In this document: positions 36,260 through 45,726 of the stretch, one piece after another
Numbering within the stretch: position 1 is the stretch's first letter
Layout of the letters: every line of letters starts with the position of its first letter
Assembly (NCBI RefSeq): GCF_000169455.1
Contig: NZ_AAYC01000002.1
Span: forward strand, 1 to 64,000
Length of the DNA stretch: 64,000 nucleotides
Direction: 5' to 3'
DNA from: Roseobacter sp. SK209-2-6
GTDB lineage: Bacteria > Pseudomonadota > Alphaproteobacteria > Rhodobacterales > Rhodobacteraceae
Translations under genes and position numbers: made by a program
The notes under the pieces: model-generated
The model's input: the letters and a program-made list of their open reading frames with translations, nothing else
Databases searched by the model: none
What the model was told of the DNA's origin: nothing

Positions 36260-37579
36260 CTAACGTGCGATTACAATATCTGCAAGCAACCCGCCCAGAT
36301 CAGGGCTGCGCGCCAGTCGAAGCGTGCCCCCATGGGCGCGCGCAATATCGGTCACAATTGCCAATCCCAGCCCAACACCCGTGCCAAGGTCCTGGTTGCG
36401 CGCCGGATCCAATCGCGCAAAGGGGCGCACCGCTTCCTGGCGCAGGTCCGCTGCAATGCCCGGACCGTCATCCTCGACCCGCAAACGCAGGGTACGCTCT
36501 GTCAGAGCGACGGAAACCCGTGCCCGTGTCCCATAGCGCACAGCATTCGAGATGAGATTTTCTAGTGCTCGGCGAATGGGCTGCTGTCGCAGCTCCACAA
36601 GACCAGATCCGCTCAACTCGCCGAGCATAACATCCTTCCCCTGACGGCGCCAATCCTCCACGATGGAGTGAACCAGCGCCTGCGGGTCCGTCGGTTCCGG
36701 GGCGGCGGTAGAGGCCCCGCGCGAAAAATCCAAAAATGCATCCAGCAGCGCCTGCATTTCACTCACATCGCGCAGCATTGGCTCGGCCTCTTCCTCGTCG
36801 ATCATGGCCAGGCTCAGTTTCAGTCGTGTCAGTGGTGTGCGCAAATCGTGACTGACCCCAGAGAGCATCAAGGTCCGCTGCTCAATCTGGCGCTCAATAC
36901 GCGCGCGCATATCTAAAAAGGCACTGCCAGCTGCGCGCACCTCTGTGGCACCTCTTGGGGAATAGGGCATATTGCGCCCCCGGCCAAAGGCCTGCGCCGC
37001 CTCTGCCAGCTTTTTGATCGGCCGCAGCTGGTTGCGCATGTAGACAAAGGCAATCACCGTCATCAGAAAACCAAAGAAGACCATGGTCACGATGAGCTGG
37101 TGCGGCGCCGCCGCGGTCACCCGCCGCCGATCCAACTGAAGTTCCAGAAAGCCAGCCGGTGTCTCTAGGTAGAGCAGGAACAAATGCCCCTGCGGGAATC
37201 GCACCGCCACATAGCCAGGCAGTTCCCTTTGCATTTTGTCACGTACGATGCGGCCGGAAAACTCGTTCCATGACAGCTCATCCGCAGGCCTGCCCGCATC
37301 GGTGGGCAAGATCCGTGCGCGCATGGTCAAGGGGCCAAGATAGGGCGATAAGCGATCCAGAATGTCCTCCGCTTCTTGTGCCCCCTCCGTGACATTCAGC
37401 AATAGGTGTATCTCGCGCAGAACCGTTGCGGTCATCTGGGTGGTGACATCCTCCAGATCTCTCTTGATGAAAACAACAGAGACAATCAGCTGCAATGCAA
37501 CAATTGGCAGAACGAGGATCAGCGCCGCACGGGCATAGAGACTGCGCGGAAGATATTGTTTGAGCCATTGGAAGAACAT
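36260..37579 (-). CDS. Sensor histidine kinase, EnvZ type
   Basis: 439 residues: membrane segment about 14-35, periplasmic region to about 155, second membrane segment about 162-182, HAMP, phosphoacceptor SHDLRTPLTRLKL, N-box NLISNAVRYG, G-boxes DDGPGIA and GVGLGLAIV. Full-length and intact. No response-regulator gene is adjacent; the divergent neighbour is a hydrolase. It therefore acts as an orphan sensor whose partner lies elsewhere. Confidence 0.92.
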   Translation of the reverse strand: MFFQWLKQYLPRSLYARAALILVLPIVALQLIVSVVFIKRDLEDVTTQMTATVLREIHLLLNVTEGAQEAEDILDRLSPYLGPLTMRARILPTDAGRPADELSWNEFSGRIVRDKMQRELPGYVAVRFPQGHLFLLYLETPAGFLELQLDRRRVTAAAPHQLIVTMVFFGFLMTVIAFVYMRNQLRPIKKLAEAAQAFGRGRNMPYSPRGATEVRAAGSAFLDMRARIERQIEQRTLMLSGVSHDLRTPLTRLKLSLAMIDEEEAEPMLRDVSEMQALLDAFLDFSRGASTAAPEPTDPQALVHSIVEDWRRQGKDVMLGELSGSGLVELRQQPIRRALENLISNAVRYGTRARVSVALTERTLRLRVEDDGPGIAADLRQEAVRPFARLDPARNQDLGTGVGLGLAIVTDIARAHGGTLRLARSPDLGGLLADIVIAR

Positions 37580-37681
37580 AGGGTCACCTTACAGCCGCGC
37601 TTCAGGACTGTGAAGGCAGAGAAATCAGCCCGCTATAGCCCCTGGTTTGGCCGAAAATAACGTGACAGAGGATAAGAGCTC

Positions 37682-38602
37682 ATGCAGGTGCAAGACGACT
37701 TCAACCCGCTACCCGGGGTGGTAGAAGAGCTGGAACCAGGCCTGCGCCGCATTCTCGCGCCAAACCCCTCTCCGATGACCTATCGTGGCACCAATACCTA
37801 TCTCGTCGGTACACAGAAGCTGGCGATAATTGACCCCGGCCCGGAGGATCCAAGACACATGCAGGCCATATTGGATGCGGTCGCACCGGGGCAGGAGGTT
37901 AGCCATATCATCGTGACCCACAGCCATTTGGATCACTCGCCCCTTGCCCGCCCCCTATCGCAACAATGCAATGCGCCGGTCTATGCCTTTGGCCCCAGCG
38001 ACGCCGGTCGCAGCCGCGTCATGCAAGAGCTGATCGAGCAGGGCATGCAGGGCGGTGGTGAAGGGATCGATACCTCCTTCGCCCCGGATATTTTGCTGAA
38101 GGATGGTGAGATCCTTGAACAGCACGACTGGCAACTGGAGGTCATTCACACCCCCGGCCATCTTGGCAATCATATTGCCCTGGCTCTTGGGGATGCTTGC
38201 TTTACCGCAGATCACATCATGGGCTGGGCTAGCTCCCTGGTTTCCCCGCCCGATGGGGATCTGACTGATTTCATGGCGTCCTGCGAAAAGCTCAAAACGC
38301 GGAACTGGCGGGTGTTTTATCCGGGCCACGGTGCTCCGGTAGATCAACCTGCCGCCCGCCTTGATTGGCTGATCGCTCACCGCAAAGGCCGCGAGGCGGA
38401 GATCCTAGCGGAACTGGAGAAGGGCCCAGCCACCACTGCGCAACTGGCGCGAGATATCTATACAGAAACCCCAGAGGCTCTCTTGCCCGCGGCCGAGCGC
38501 AATGTCTTTGCACATCTCTTGGACCTCTCCAATCGCGCACTGGTAAAGGCCCAGCCCCCACTGTCTCAGCAAAGTTCATTTGCCCTGCACAAAGCGCTGT
38601 GA
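37682..38602 (+). CDS. MBL-fold metallohydrolase (LACTB2-like)
   Basis: 306 residues. The metal-binding motif THSHLDHS, then HTPGHLGNH, an aspartate in CFTADH and the final histidine in YPGHGAPV make a complete zinc site. The C-terminal 80 residues form a winged-helix-like domain (TTAQLARDIY...AERNVFAHLLDL), as in LACTB2-type hydrolases or nucleases. It is divergent from the histidine kinase and just upstream of tRNA-Asn. The natural substrate is unknown. Confidence 0.9.
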   Translation: MQVQDDFNPLPGVVEELEPGLRRILAPNPSPMTYRGTNTYLVGTQKLAIIDPGPEDPRHMQAILDAVAPGQEVSHIIVTHSHLDHSPLARPLSQQCNAPVYAFGPSDAGRSRVMQELIEQGMQGGGEGIDTSFAPDILLKDGEILEQHDWQLEVIHTPGHLGNHIALALGDACFTADHIMGWASSLVSPPDGDLTDFMASCEKLKTRNWRVFYPGHGAPVDQPAARLDWLIAHRKGREAEILAELEKGPATTAQLARDIYTETPEALLPAAERNVFAHLLDLSNRALVKAQPPLSQQSSFALHKAL

Positions 38603-38630
38603 TTTTTTTGAAAAAAGGCGCATCTCCCCT

Positions 38631-38659
38631 CTGGACCTCTGCAAATCTCCCCGCTATAT
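38631..38659 (+). promoter_or_regulatory. tRNA-Asn promoter (second copy)
   Basis: CTGGAC, 17-base spacer, CTATAT, ending 12 bases before the tRNA: the same architecture as at 24328-24356. Confidence 0.7.
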
Positions 38660-38671
38660 CGCCTCTACCGT

Positions 38672-38746
38672 TCCGGCGTAGCTCAGCGGTAGAGCAGTTG
38701 ACTGTTAATCAATTGGTCGTAGGTTCGATCCCTACCGCCGGAGCCA
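38672..38746 (+). tRNA. tRNA-Asn (GTT), second copy
   Basis: A 75-nt gene identical to the one at 24368-24442, with encoded CCA and its own promoter and terminator. Confidence 0.97.
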
Positions 38747-39691
38747 ATCATCCCTTAAGGGATTGATTTCAAAGAAGAAGCGACCCCTAGCAGGGTCGCT
38801 TTTCTCGTTTCTGGCACTGCGAATGGCACACCGCTTGGCACGTTGTGGGACATGGGAGAGACAGTCATGCCTTGTTCATGCAGAATTCCCCACCTCGAGT
38901 ATCGTCGCTCCGGATACGTTTGGCGCCGCAGATGGCCAAAGAGTCTCTCCGAGAGATCGTCGGATTCAGAACCTTATGTATCTGCAACCGAACCGAATCC
39001 TCTGATCTTCAAATCCTCTAGACGAGAAATGGGGCCTATGGGGTATACCATGCAGCATCGCGTAGTTTGGGCTCAGACCTGCCTTGCGACGGTGCAGCAG
39101 CCCGTCTACATTGAGTTTTCATGTGATAGCGATTGCCCTGGGACCGCTCCCGGCCCATTCCTGCCGTTCGTCCATAAAGATCGTCGCTGTGGTACGGCCC
39201 GTCGAACCAGCCATTCGCTGCGCTGGTGAAATCCGACGGCAGTAGAACTCACAGCCTGCGGACAATGCGACCACTCACCTGTTTTGGGGACTGGGACCGC
39301 AGGCAGCCCGATGCTGTCATTCGTTGAACCAACGGCGGGCGTCAAGTTTGAGCCCAAAGCGGTCCTTAGTTGGACGCTCTGCCTCATGGATGCCGCAACT
39401 GCAAAACCTTCAGCCAATCTTACCGAAAACGGCCCTTCGTCGGCCTTGGTGAACGCTCCCCAGTGCTGCAACCTACACCAGTGTCAGAGAGGCGCAGAAA
39501 GCGGGCTTTGCAAAGTCGCGAGAACTTATGGTTTGGCCTTGGCCGAATGCCACAGTAGCACTGGAAAAAGCAGCCCTTTGCTACACCTGCAGCCAGACGC
39601 CATGATCGAGAGGCAATGATGCAGGAGATTGCTGACATTCGCTGCAAGTGCGGCTCTTGTAGCTCGGTGACAGCAGTTAAACTATTGCACC
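38747..39691. other. 945-bp gene-free accessory stretch
   Basis: After the tRNA terminator there is nearly 0.9 kb without a convincing gene. Open frames on both strands are short, rich in Cys, Arg and Ser, lack ribosome sites and look like chance frames. The stretch may be a decayed element or gene remnant. It lies between a tRNA and a Hint gene followed by an IS, an accessory pocket. Confidence 0.55.
38780..38803 (+). terminator. Rho-independent terminator of tRNA-Asn (second copy)
   Basis: GCGACCC and GGGTCGC with a 6-base loop, followed by TTTT. Preceded by a short palindrome ATCCCTTAAGGGAT right after the tRNA. Confidence 0.85.
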
Positions 39692-41167
39692 TCAGGCATT
39701 CGGAAGGGAAAGAAAAGAAGGTTTTTCCTCAGGTTTCGCCAAATTTGAGAGCAGCAATTGGCCTTCGTGAGATTTAAGTTCAATGCGCGCTATCGGGCCA
39801 TAGCCTTCGAAATCCGCCATAAGCTCCAGCACCTCACGCCTCGTTTCATCATCAAAAGACCCAAGAGTCTCAGCTCCAGGATGATAGCTCTCAGTCTCGA
39901 GGCCGTTGCTGCGGAGGATTTCATGCTCATCAAACAACAAGTGTACATAGGTCACCTTTTGGCCATCCGCCCGCACGCGGATCGTTGTGTCGTTCACCAG
40001 ATGCTTCGCCTTTACCAGGACTTCGGAATGCCCAAATAATAGCTCTGACAGCTCAGAAGAAATCAAAACCCGATGATTTTGCGACACGGCGATACGGTCA
40101 TGAGCGCCAAGTGCATTAGCGGCAAAAACCACCGGCGCACAACGCCCCGTTGCCTGGCGGGTACTGAACCCAATCCAACGAAGGGGCTGCAGACCATGAT
40201 CCCGGGTCATCACCTCGGTTCCCACCTCTAGGTCCTCGACAGCGACAGTACCATATCCAGTATCTATCTGCGTGCCTGCCACGAAACACGGTGGGGCACC
40301 TCCAATGGTTTTGACTGATACTGAGCCGAGGTCATTGTTTCCTTGGTCATCGGCAACTGTGTAGGAGAACGTATTGGTTTCGGAAACAGCACTGTCGTTG
40401 ATAATCGATAGGGTGCCGTCCGGGTTCAAAGTGACGACTTCGCCGCTGCTCAGCGTTACGGACCCGCCCGGCGAAACAGCCTGCCCGTCAATATGGGTGA
40501 GCGTCAGGCTGCTGCCGGCGCCATGAAGGTCATTGTCCAGAACGTTCAATACCTCGGATCCATCACCCGAGATTTGAAAGAAATCACTGTTTGCGACCAG
40601 ATACGGTTCAAATGGTCCCGTCATCGTATCGATGTCCGAGTTCCAGACCAGATCCCCGAGCAATCCGCCATCCGGCAGGTTCGAGAAGTCGACGATCATC
40701 GTGGTATAGAGGTCTCCGACAGCCTCGCTTCCGGACAAATTCACAATTCCGGTATAGGTCGCTGTGATGTTCCCTGACAGGTCCTCATATTCTGGAGCTA
40801 CTTTGAACGGGAAGCCGTTCTTGGACGTTGGCGTGGATCCCCCGCCAGGATCATCGTCCATGGCAAAGGTCGTATCAAACACAGAGCTGGCCGGGGCAAG
40901 GTCGATCTGAAGCGAGGTCAGCAGCTTCGTCGCCGATAGTTCGTGCCAGCTGTAGCCGAAGAACATATCGATGTTTTCGCCCGAGGCCCCGCCCGTGGTG
41001 TACGGATCCAAAGCATGCCAAGTCAGGGTTTCCGTTGTGCCATCGACATAGGTTGCCGTTATCTGAGCGCCTTCCAGATCCACCCCGCGAGAGGATGTGT
41101 CGGCGCGAACAGTATAGGTACTTTCATGCGGGTCTTCAGTAAGTCGGACAATATCAATCGTAGGCAT
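39692..41167 (-). CDS. Hint (hedgehog/intein) domain protein with cadherin/VCBS-like module
   Basis: 491 residues. N-terminal half without a signal peptide; a cadherin/Big-like module at about 220-310 (VLDNDLHGAGSSLTLTHI, FSYTVADDQGNN). Then a C-terminal Hint domain starting at PPCFVAGTQIDTGYG (the cysteine is the splice/cleavage nucleophile) with VEDLEVGTEVMTRD and SQNHRVLI. This architecture is common in rhodobacterial exported proteins, often type I secreted. Self-cleavage at the cysteine is expected from the family. No secretion genes are adjacent. The Shine-Dalgarno is poor. Confidence 0.87.
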   Translation of the reverse strand: MPTIDIVRLTEDPHESTYTVRADTSSRGVDLEGAQITATYVDGTTETLTWHALDPYTTGGASGENIDMFFGYSWHELSATKLLTSLQIDLAPASSVFDTTFAMDDDPGGGSTPTSKNGFPFKVAPEYEDLSGNITATYTGIVNLSGSEAVGDLYTTMIVDFSNLPDGGLLGDLVWNSDIDTMTGPFEPYLVANSDFFQISGDGSEVLNVLDNDLHGAGSSLTLTHIDGQAVSPGGSVTLSSGEVVTLNPDGTLSIINDSAVSETNTFSYTVADDQGNNDLGSVSVKTIGGAPPCFVAGTQIDTGYGTVAVEDLEVGTEVMTRDHGLQPLRWIGFSTRQATGRCAPVVFAANALGAHDRIAVSQNHRVLISSELSELLFGHSEVLVKAKHLVNDTTIRVRADGQKVTYVHLLFDEHEILRSNGLETESYHPGAETLGSFDDETRREVLELMADFEGYGPIARIELKSHEGQLLLSNLAKPEEKPSFLSLPNA

Positions 41168-41376
41168 AACCTAAGAGTCTTTCGAATGGGGGCGGCCCCG
41201 GCCACCTTGACTGCTGAGCCGATAGTAATAGTCGGCCTTGAAAACACATCTGGTTACCATGAACATCCAATATGGCGTCACAGAGGCATAAACTCAGCAG
41301 AGTTAGGGCAGGAAATGCGGATTGAGATCTGCTCATCGGTGTGCAGCCTCATCTGACTGGTCCAAGTTGATTGTTA

Positions 41377-41396
41377 GGCTCTGGACCCATTGATTT
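41377..41396 (+). repeat. Left inverted repeat of the IS
   Basis: 20-base end matching the complement of 42206-42225 at 16 positions; flanked by TA. Confidence 0.85.
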
Positions 41397-41449
41397 GGTT
41401 GCGGTCTCCGCGCGATCTTGATTCAAGCTCCCAAGCTTTAGGGGGCGTG

Positions 41450-41797
41450 ATGAGCAATCTTTTCTGGCTGACTGACGAGCAGATGGCGCGGCTCCGGCCA
41501 TACTTTCCGAAGAGCCATGGCAAGCCACGCGTCGATGATAGGCGTGTTCTGAGTGGCATTATCTTCATCAATCGCAATGGCTTGCGTTGGAGCGATGCAC
41601 CAGGGGAATATGGTCCGCCCAAGACACTCTACAATCGCTGGAAACGGTGGAGCGACATGGGCGTGTTTGCTCGGATCATGGAAGGGTTGGCGGCGGAAGC
41701 CGCTGATCACAAGACCATCATGATTGATGCCACTTACCTCAAGGCTCACCGCACGGCTTCCAGCCTGCGGTTAAAAAAGGGGGGCGTGGCAGGCTGA
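41450..41797 (+). CDS. IS427-type transposase, first frame
   Basis: About 115 residues (MSNLFWLTDEQMARLRPYFP...). It contains the N-terminal DUF4096-like DNA-binding part and the first catalytic aspartate (IDATYLKAHR). The frame ends just after a TTAAAAAAGGGGGG run at about 41772, where a -1 shift leads into the second frame. Alone it would be an N-terminal fragment. Confidence 0.88.
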   Translation: MSNLFWLTDEQMARLRPYFPKSHGKPRVDDRRVLSGIIFINRNGLRWSDAPGEYGPPKTLYNRWKRWSDMGVFARIMEGLAAEAADHKTIMIDATYLKAHRTASSLRLKKGGVAG

Positions 41798-42207
41798 TTG
41801 GCCGAACAAAGGGGGAGATGAACACCAAGCTGCATGCGGTCACTGACACCAACGGTCGTCCGATCCGCTTCTTTATGACGGCCGGTCAAATCAGCGACTA
41901 CACCGGAGCCAGGGCTTTGGTCAGCAGCCTGCCATCAGCCGATTGGCTGTTGGGAGACCGCGGTTATGACGCGGACTGGTTCCGCGAAGCCCTTGTAGAT
42001 AAGGGGATCAAGCCCTGCATTCCAGGGCGGAAGTCACGCGACAAAACCATCCGATATGACAAGCGGCGCTACAAACGACGCAACCGGATCGAGATCATGT
42101 TCGGACGCCTGAAGGACTGGCGTCGTGTCGCCACCCGCTATGACAGATGCCCAAAGGTGTTCCTATCAGCCATAGCACTTGCAGCCACGGTCTTGTTCTG
42201 GCTGTAA
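41772..42207 (+). CDS. IS427-type transposase, second frame (after -1 frameshift)
   Basis: The downstream part, in the -1 frame relative to the first, with KGGMNTKLHAVTD, LLGDRGYDADWF (second catalytic Asp) and RRNRIEIMFGRLKDWRR (catalytic Glu), completing the DDE triad. An internal ATG at 41818 could also start it alone. Together with the first frame it makes a full DDE transposase of normal length. Confidence 0.87.
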
Positions 42208-42225
42208 ATCAATGAGTCTGGAACC
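42206..42225 (-). repeat. Right inverted repeat of the IS
   Basis: AAATCAATGAGTCTGGAACC, complementary to the left end at 16 of 20 positions; followed by TA. Confidence 0.85.
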
Positions 42226-42426
42226 TAGATGGACGAAAGTGGTTGAACCCTCAGTTTTCTGTATTTTGGTTGACTATGTATCTGGGAGAAACGGCGGAGG
42301 GCGAAGGTCGAAGAAAGCCGGCGAAACCGCGGTACACCTTCTTCATAACCCGTTGAAACTTAATGAGCGCGAAAGGTGAGGTGCGGTACAACTTTGTCTT
42401 TGAAAACATTGTATTTTTGTGGCGAG

Positions 42427-42502
42427 TGGTAGGCCCGGCAGGATTTGAACCCGCAACCAAAGCGTTATGAGCGCTCTGCTCTAACCGTTGAGCTACAGGC
42501 CC
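42427..42502 (-). tRNA. tRNA with CAT anticodon, probably tRNA-Ile2
   Basis: A 76-nt cloverleaf including encoded CCA. The anticodon loop is CTCATAA. The acceptor stem GGGCCTG/CGGGCCT has two G-U pairs. The body resembles tRNA-Ile(CAU), whose C34 is changed to lysidine, more than elongator or initiator tRNA-Met. An IS sits 200 bp from its 3' end. Confidence 0.85.
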
Positions 42503-42537
42503 GCCTGTCCTGTGGTTAGAAAAAGGTGGCGGGAAGG

Positions 42538-43473
42538 TCAAGCGGTGATTGCGCTTGGCGGTTGCTGTCTGGCCAAAAAGGCCGTCTGCATCGCAGCAAG
42601 CTTGTCCTGCAGCCCTTGGATGATCACCTCATGGCGTCTGTCAAAGCTGTGCCGAGAGGGATAGACTGCAAAAATGGGTTTGGGCGGCACTCTGTAGGCG
42701 GGCAGGATCTCTTCAAAGCGGCCATCCTCCAGGCCTTCTTGCAGAAACAGGCGCGGCGCGCGGGCATAACCGGTCTGGTTGCTGACCGCCCGGATGATCA
42801 GATCCGGGTCATCGGCGGTAAAGCCAACGCGCACGGGGGCCTGAAACTCTATGCCCTCGCGGGTCAGGGGGAAGTAGCCGCCAGTCTGGTCTTCGTGGTG
42901 CTGGATGAATTTGAGCCGTTTGAGGTCTTCCGGCGTTTCTGGTCGACCGCATTCATCCAGATATTCCGGGGTGGCGAACAGAATGTTGTCCATCTCGGCA
43001 ATCTTGCGGGCCGCGCCTTCGGTTTCTCCCAGGGTGCCGGAGCGGATGGCAAGATCGATGTTCTCCCGGATCACATCCACCAGCCGGTCCTCCAGCTTCA
43101 TGACGATATCCAGGTCCGGGTAGGCCTGGTTGATGTCCAAGAGAACCGGCCCCAGCACGATGCGGCCAAAAAAGGTGCTGGTGCTGACCCGGAAGGTGCC
43201 GGACACCCGGTCCTCCAGCGCGCTCAGCTCGGCGCACATGCGGTCGTATCCCGCCAAAAGCCCCTGCGCCTGGGCATAGACCAGCTCTCCGGGGCGGGTC
43301 GGTTTGACCCCGCTAGAGGTGCGGATCAGCAGCTCTTGCTTCAGCAGGCCTTCTAGTTGCTTGATTTGCAGGCTCATCGCGGGCTGCGAGATGCCACGGC
43401 GCTGCGCGGCCCGGTTCAGGCTGCCCTCATCCAGGGCGATCACAAAGCTTTCAAGCAAAGCGAGACGATCCAT
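42538..43473 (-). CDS. LysR-family transcriptional regulator
   Basis: 311 residues with an N-terminal HTH (LNRAAQRRGISQPAMSLQIKQLEGLLKQE) and a LysR effector domain. It is divergent from the Tat-exported MBL protein gene, 115 bp away, and is its probable regulator. The stop is 36 bp from the tRNA-Ile gene. Confidence 0.9.
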   Translation of the reverse strand: MDRLALLESFVIALDEGSLNRAAQRRGISQPAMSLQIKQLEGLLKQELLIRTSSGVKPTRPGELVYAQAQGLLAGYDRMCAELSALEDRVSGTFRVSTSTFFGRIVLGPVLLDINQAYPDLDIVMKLEDRLVDVIRENIDLAIRSGTLGETEGAARKIAEMDNILFATPEYLDECGRPETPEDLKRLKFIQHHEDQTGGYFPLTREGIEFQAPVRVGFTADDPDLIIRAVSNQTGYARAPRLFLQEGLEDGRFEEILPAYRVPPKPIFAVYPSRHSFDRRHEVIIQGLQDKLAAMQTAFLARQQPPSAITA

Positions 43474-43588
43474 ATGCTATAACTACCTCTTATATCCTTC
43501 ATTGGCATTTTCAGCCTACTGAAGGGGTATTGCCAGAATTATTTTGCTGAAGCGGGTCAGGAATGACCAGGAAATATTGGAGATACTT

Positions 43589-44557
43589 ATGACGATCAAT
43601 CGCAGAACCCTTTTGGCTGGTCTCTCGGCTGCTCCGGCGGCGGCTTTGGTCTCTGCCCCGGGTGTGGTCCTGGCGGGTAGCGCTGAGGAACGCCGGCCAG
43701 TGCTTCATCAGTACAGCCTTGGCGCGGCAAAGGTGACTGTCTTCCTTGATGGGCACCTGCCATTGGGGACACAGCTTTTTGCCGCTTATGACGAAGAGGC
43801 GGCACAGGCGGCTCTGTCAAAGGGGTTGCATCGGATGACACCCGAAGGATTGAACATCCCGGTGAATGGCTACCTGATCGAACAGGCCGGGCAGAAGATC
43901 CTTGTCGATGCCGGGACCTCAGACTTGCTGGGGCCGAACCTGGGGGCGATGGGCGATGCTCTCCTGGCTGCGGGCACCCGCCCGGAGGAGATCGATTTGG
44001 TTTTGCTAACCCACATGCATCCGGATCATTCCGGTGGCCTGTCCACCGCTGATGGCGAAGCTGTCTATCCCAATGCGGAGTTGGCAGTGTCAGAGGTGGA
44101 GTGGGGGTTCTGGCATGATGACGCGATCATGGCTTCGGTTCCCGAAGGCAGTCAGGGATTCTTTCTGATGGCGCGCAAAACCGTTGCGCCCTATGCGGAC
44201 CGGCTGCGCCTGTTCAAAGGTGAAGTAGAACTGGGGGCCGGGTTCACCTCTCTGCCTTTGCCGGGGCATACGCCGGGCCACACAGGTTTCATGCTGGACA
44301 GCGGCGGTGAGCAGCTCTTGTTCTGGGGCGATGTGATTCACAGCGTCGCACTGCAATTTGCCTATCCGGACTGGACCATTGCCTTTGACACTGATCCGGC
44401 GATGACTGCTGAGACCCGTCGCAAGATGTTTGACCGCGCAGTGGCGGACAATCTGCTGCTGACGGGTGCCCATATCGATTTCCCGGGGCTGGGCCGGGTG
44501 CTGAAGCAGGATGGGGCCTATGCCTATCAGGCAGCCCCCTGGCAATTCGGGCTCTGA
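43589..44557 (+). CDS. Tat-exported MBL-fold metallohydrolase
   Basis: 322 residues from ATG 43589 (GGAG at a good distance). N-terminus [21 protein letters not shown] is a twin-arginine signal. The zinc site is complete: [10 protein letters not shown], a histidine in [10 protein letters not shown], aspartate in FWGDVIH and the last histidine in TGAHIDFPG. It is a periplasmic hydrolase of the lactonase/glyoxalase-II-like group. The divergent LysR gene probably controls it. Lactones, including acyl-homoserine lactones, are possible substrates but unproven. Confidence 0.88.
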   Translation: MTINRRTLLAGLSAAPAAALVSAPGVVLAGSAEERRPVLHQYSLGAAKVTVFLDGHLPLGTQLFAAYDEEAAQAALSKGLHRMTPEGLNIPVNGYLIEQAGQKILVDAGTSDLLGPNLGAMGDALLAAGTRPEEIDLVLLTHMHPDHSGGLSTADGEAVYPNAELAVSEVEWGFWHDDAIMASVPEGSQGFFLMARKTVAPYADRLRLFKGEVELGAGFTSLPLPGHTPGHTGFMLDSGGEQLLFWGDVIHSVALQFAYPDWTIAFDTDPAMTAETRRKMFDRAVADNLLLTGAHIDFPGLGRVLKQDGAYAYQAAPWQFGL

Positions 44558-44679
44558 GCCGAAAACCGGACGTCTTGGACGCCCTTCACCGCAGGGCTTT
44601 GGCTCTGCGGTGGATTCCCTTGTTTCCTTCCTGCGCGCCTTGCGATAAAGGCTCTGCAACAATTCCAAGGAGCCAAGAG

Positions 44680-45726
44680 ATGACCAGCGGCAAGAACGGT
44701 TTGACCTATGCGGATGCAGGTGTGGATATTGACGCGGGCAACGCGCTGGTTGACCGGATCAAACCGGCTGCCAAGCGGACCAACCGCTCAGGTGTGATGA
44801 GCGGGCTGGGTGGCTTTGGCGCCCTGTTTGACCTCAAGGATGCGGGCTATAGCGACCCAATTCTGGTCGGCGCCACCGACGGCGTCGGCACCAAGCTGCG
44901 CATCGCCATCGACACAGGTGTGGTGGATGGTGTGGGCATCGATTTGGTGGCCATGTGTGTGAATGACCTGGTCTGTCAGGGCGCCGAGCCGCTCTTCTTC
45001 CTCGACTATTTCGCCACCGGCAAGCTGGAGACAGAGGTCGCGGCCCGTATCATTGAAGGCATTGCCGAGGGCTGCGTGCGCTCTGGCTGCGCGCTGATTG
45101 GCGGTGAAACTGCTGAAATGCCCGGCATGTACCCAAAAGGCGATTTTGATCTTGCGGGTTTTGCAGTGGGCGCCATGGAACGCGGCACCGCCCTGCCAGC
45201 AGGTGTTCAAGAGGGCGATGTCCTACTGGGGCTGGCCTCTGACGGGGTGCATTCCAATGGCTATTCGCTGGTGCGCAAACTGGTAGAGGTCTCCGGCCTG
45301 GGCTGGGATGCGGATTGTCCCTTTGGTGAGGGCACATTGGGTGAGGCGCTGCTGACGCCCACGCGTCTTTATGTAAAGCAATGCCTGGCGGCTGTACGGG
45401 CAGGGGGTGTGCATGCGCTGGCCCATATCACCGGTGGTGGCCTGACAGAAAACCTGCCGCGCGTGCTACCAGAGGATCTGGGGGCGGATATCGACCTCGG
45501 CGCCTGGGACCTGCCACCTGTGTTCAAATGGATGGCAGAGACCGGCGGTATCGCTGAGGCTGAGATGCTGAAGACCTTCAATTGCGGCATTGGCATGATT
45601 CTTTCTGTCTCCGCTGACCGTGCCGATGCGCTGGTTGAAGTGCTGGAAGCAGAAGGCGAAACAGTCAGCCGTCTGGGCACCGTGACCGCAGGTGCAGGCA
45701 TGCGCTACTCGGGTAAGCTGCTGTGA
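44680..45726 (+). CDS. purM: Phosphoribosylformylglycinamidine cyclo-ligase
   Basis: 348 residues; closes the imidazole ring to AIR using ATP in purine synthesis. Typical motifs: [56 protein letters not shown] 44680 is used because AAGGAG precedes it. Overlaps purN by GTGA. Confidence 0.97.
   Translation: MTSGKNGLTYADAGVDIDAGNALVDRIKPAAKRTNRSGVMSGLGGFGALFDLKDAGYSDPILVGATDGVGTKLRIAIDTGVVDGVGIDLVAMCVNDLVCQGAEPLFFLDYFATGKLETEVAARIIEGIAEGCVRSGCALIGGETAEMPGMYPKGDFDLAGFAVGAMERGTALPAGVQEGDVLLGLASDGVHSNGYSLVRKLVEVSGLGWDADCPFGEGTLGEALLTPTRLYVKQCLAAVRAGGVHALAHITGGGLTENLPRVLPEDLGADIDLGAWDLPPVFKWMAETGGIAEAEMLKTFNCGIGMILSVSADRADALVEVLEAEGETVSRLGTVTAGAGMRYSGKLL

Larger units (their letters stand above)
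41377..42225 (+). mobile_element. IS5-family (IS427-like) insertion sequence, intact
   Basis: 849 bp. Terminal inverted repeats 41377-41396 (GGCTCTGGACCCATTGATTT) and 42206-42225 match at 16 of 20 positions. TA is directly repeated at both borders (41375-41376, 42226-42227), the usual target duplication of this group. The transposase is split over two frames joined by an A6G6 slippery run. Both ends and both frames look intact, so it may be active. Confidence 0.88.

Noticed and set aside
39284-39619. Small plus-strand open frame of 111 codons in the accessory gap.
   Set aside because: No ribosome site, Cys/Ser-rich chance-like composition, and overlapping open frames on the other strand.
41450-42207. 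Transposase inactivated by frameshift (pseudogene).
   Set aside because: The shift lies exactly at an A6G6 slippery run and intact two-frame transposases are normal in this IS group, so programmed frameshifting is more likely.
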